This document shows, piece by piece, positions 5,992-6,257 of a DNA stretch of 6,257 bases; the first letter of the stretch is position 1, and every line of letters starts with the position of its first letter. The DNA is from Candidatus Altarchaeales archaeon WOR_SM1_86-2 (lineage in GTDB: Archaea; Altiarchaeota; Altiarchaeia; IMC4; MCBC01): contig MCBC01000081.1 in assembly GCA_001723855.1 (NCBI GenBank), positions 1-6,257 on the forward strand, read 5' to 3'. The position numbers and the translations under genes were made by a program. A model generated the notes under the pieces. It was given only the letters and a program-made list of their open reading frames with translations. It searched no databases and was not told the DNA's origin.

Positions 5992-6122
5992 CACCTGTAT
6001 CATAGATGCCGATTAATGCCTGTCGAAGTGGTGGTAATCTTCCTCCGAATAACTTCCTTTCTTCGCTCTCTAATTCTTTGGATTCCTTCTTTAGTTTTAT
6101 AGGGACGATTATGATACAGGTG
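5992..6122. repeat. Perfect 13-nt inverted repeat spanning the GT2 3' end
   Basis: CACCTGTATCATA at 5992-6004 and its exact reverse complement TATGATACAGGTG at 6110-6122 are separated by 105 nt. In the GT2 transcript the upstream arm lies in the codons for F-H-L-Y-H and the downstream arm covers the GT2 stop codon (6000-6002) and the next few bases. Pairing would form a long-range stem just before the deacetylase start region. It could also be coincidence or a trace of local rearrangement. Function is unknown. Confidence 0.45.
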
Positions 6123-6257
6123 GAAAGTGATAGCTGCGTAACGGATTTGAATGCCAAAGATCCCTGAATTTTTTAATCTTTCTCCAAATTCCCGATCAGC
6201 ACCTCCATATTTAAGGGTTTCATCAAATCCATTCACTCGAAGTACATACTCTTTAAA
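6000..6257 (-). CDS. Glycosyltransferase family 2 with galactosyltransferase-type C-terminal domain, 3' part
   Basis: These are the last 85 codons of a gene whose 5' part lies beyond the right edge. The reading frame is open to the window end and begins FKEYVLRVNGFDETLKYGG; the GTG at 6234-6236 is an internal Val codon (R-V-NGFDE), not a start. The block RVNGFDE, then GGADREFGERLKNSGI, then AITFHLYHNRP matches the Glyco_transf_7C-like C-terminal module that follows GT-A family 2 domains. In that module the G-G-x-D and H-L-x-H residues shape the acceptor and metal site. The catalytic GT-A domain with its DXD motif is not in view, so the sugar is unknown. The tail is basic (IRERRKEVIRRK). It stops 34 nt before the deacetylase start, suggesting one transcription unit. 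A 13-nt inverted repeat (5992-6004 and 6110-6122) covers its HLYH codons and its stop codon. Confidence 0.82.
   Translation of the reverse strand, partial: FKEYVLRVNGFDETLKYGGADREFGERLKNSGIFGIQIRYAAITFHLYHNRPYKTKEGIQRIRERRKEVIRRKITTTSTGINRHL

Overview
The window reads as part of a lipopolysaccharide or lipooligosaccharide (LPS/LOS) lipid A and core assembly locus of a Gram-negative bacterium. The evidence is an HtrB/LpxL-type lipid A acyltransferase, two family 9 (heptosyltransferase-type) glycosyltransferases and an RfaY/WaaY-type sugar kinase. The style of the locus is compatible with a deltaproteobacterial or other environmental lineage, but nothing in the sequence fixes the taxon. No tRNA, rRNA, CRISPR array, insertion sequence or phage gene was seen.

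Plus strand, left half (1-3364): the 3' end of a Trm112/YcaR-like zinc-ribbon protein, the acyltransferase, a GT9 glycosyltransferase coupled 3 nt downstream, and after a 93-nt gap a GT4 glycosyltransferase. In E. coli ycaR lies directly after lpxK, so the left edge may continue into lipid A genes; this is inference. A good intrinsic terminator for this strand lies at 3416-3439, inside the C-terminal coding region of the opposing gene.

Minus strand, right half (6257 down to 3356): the C-terminal part of a GT2 glycosyltransferase with a galactosyltransferase-type C-terminal domain, then a cytosolic-looking CE4 polysaccharide deacetylase, a 214-nt spacer with a possible promoter, an RfaY-like kinase (GTG start), and a second GT9 transferase (TTG start, 2 nt after the kinase stop). 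The last gene overlaps the plus-strand GT4 gene tail to tail by 9 bp.

Together the genes could acylate lipid A, add heptose-like core sugars, phosphorylate one of them, extend the core with other sugars and N-deacetylate an amino sugar. The kinase-GT9 pair is visibly AT-richer than its flanks (sampled 60-nt lines of 22-23% G+C against 50-53%), suggesting a mosaic locus. I see no strong evidence for an undescribed system. The most interesting points are the terminator embedded in the opposing gene, the kinase-GT9 cassette with its non-ATG starts, and a 13-nt inverted repeat at the end of the GT2 gene.
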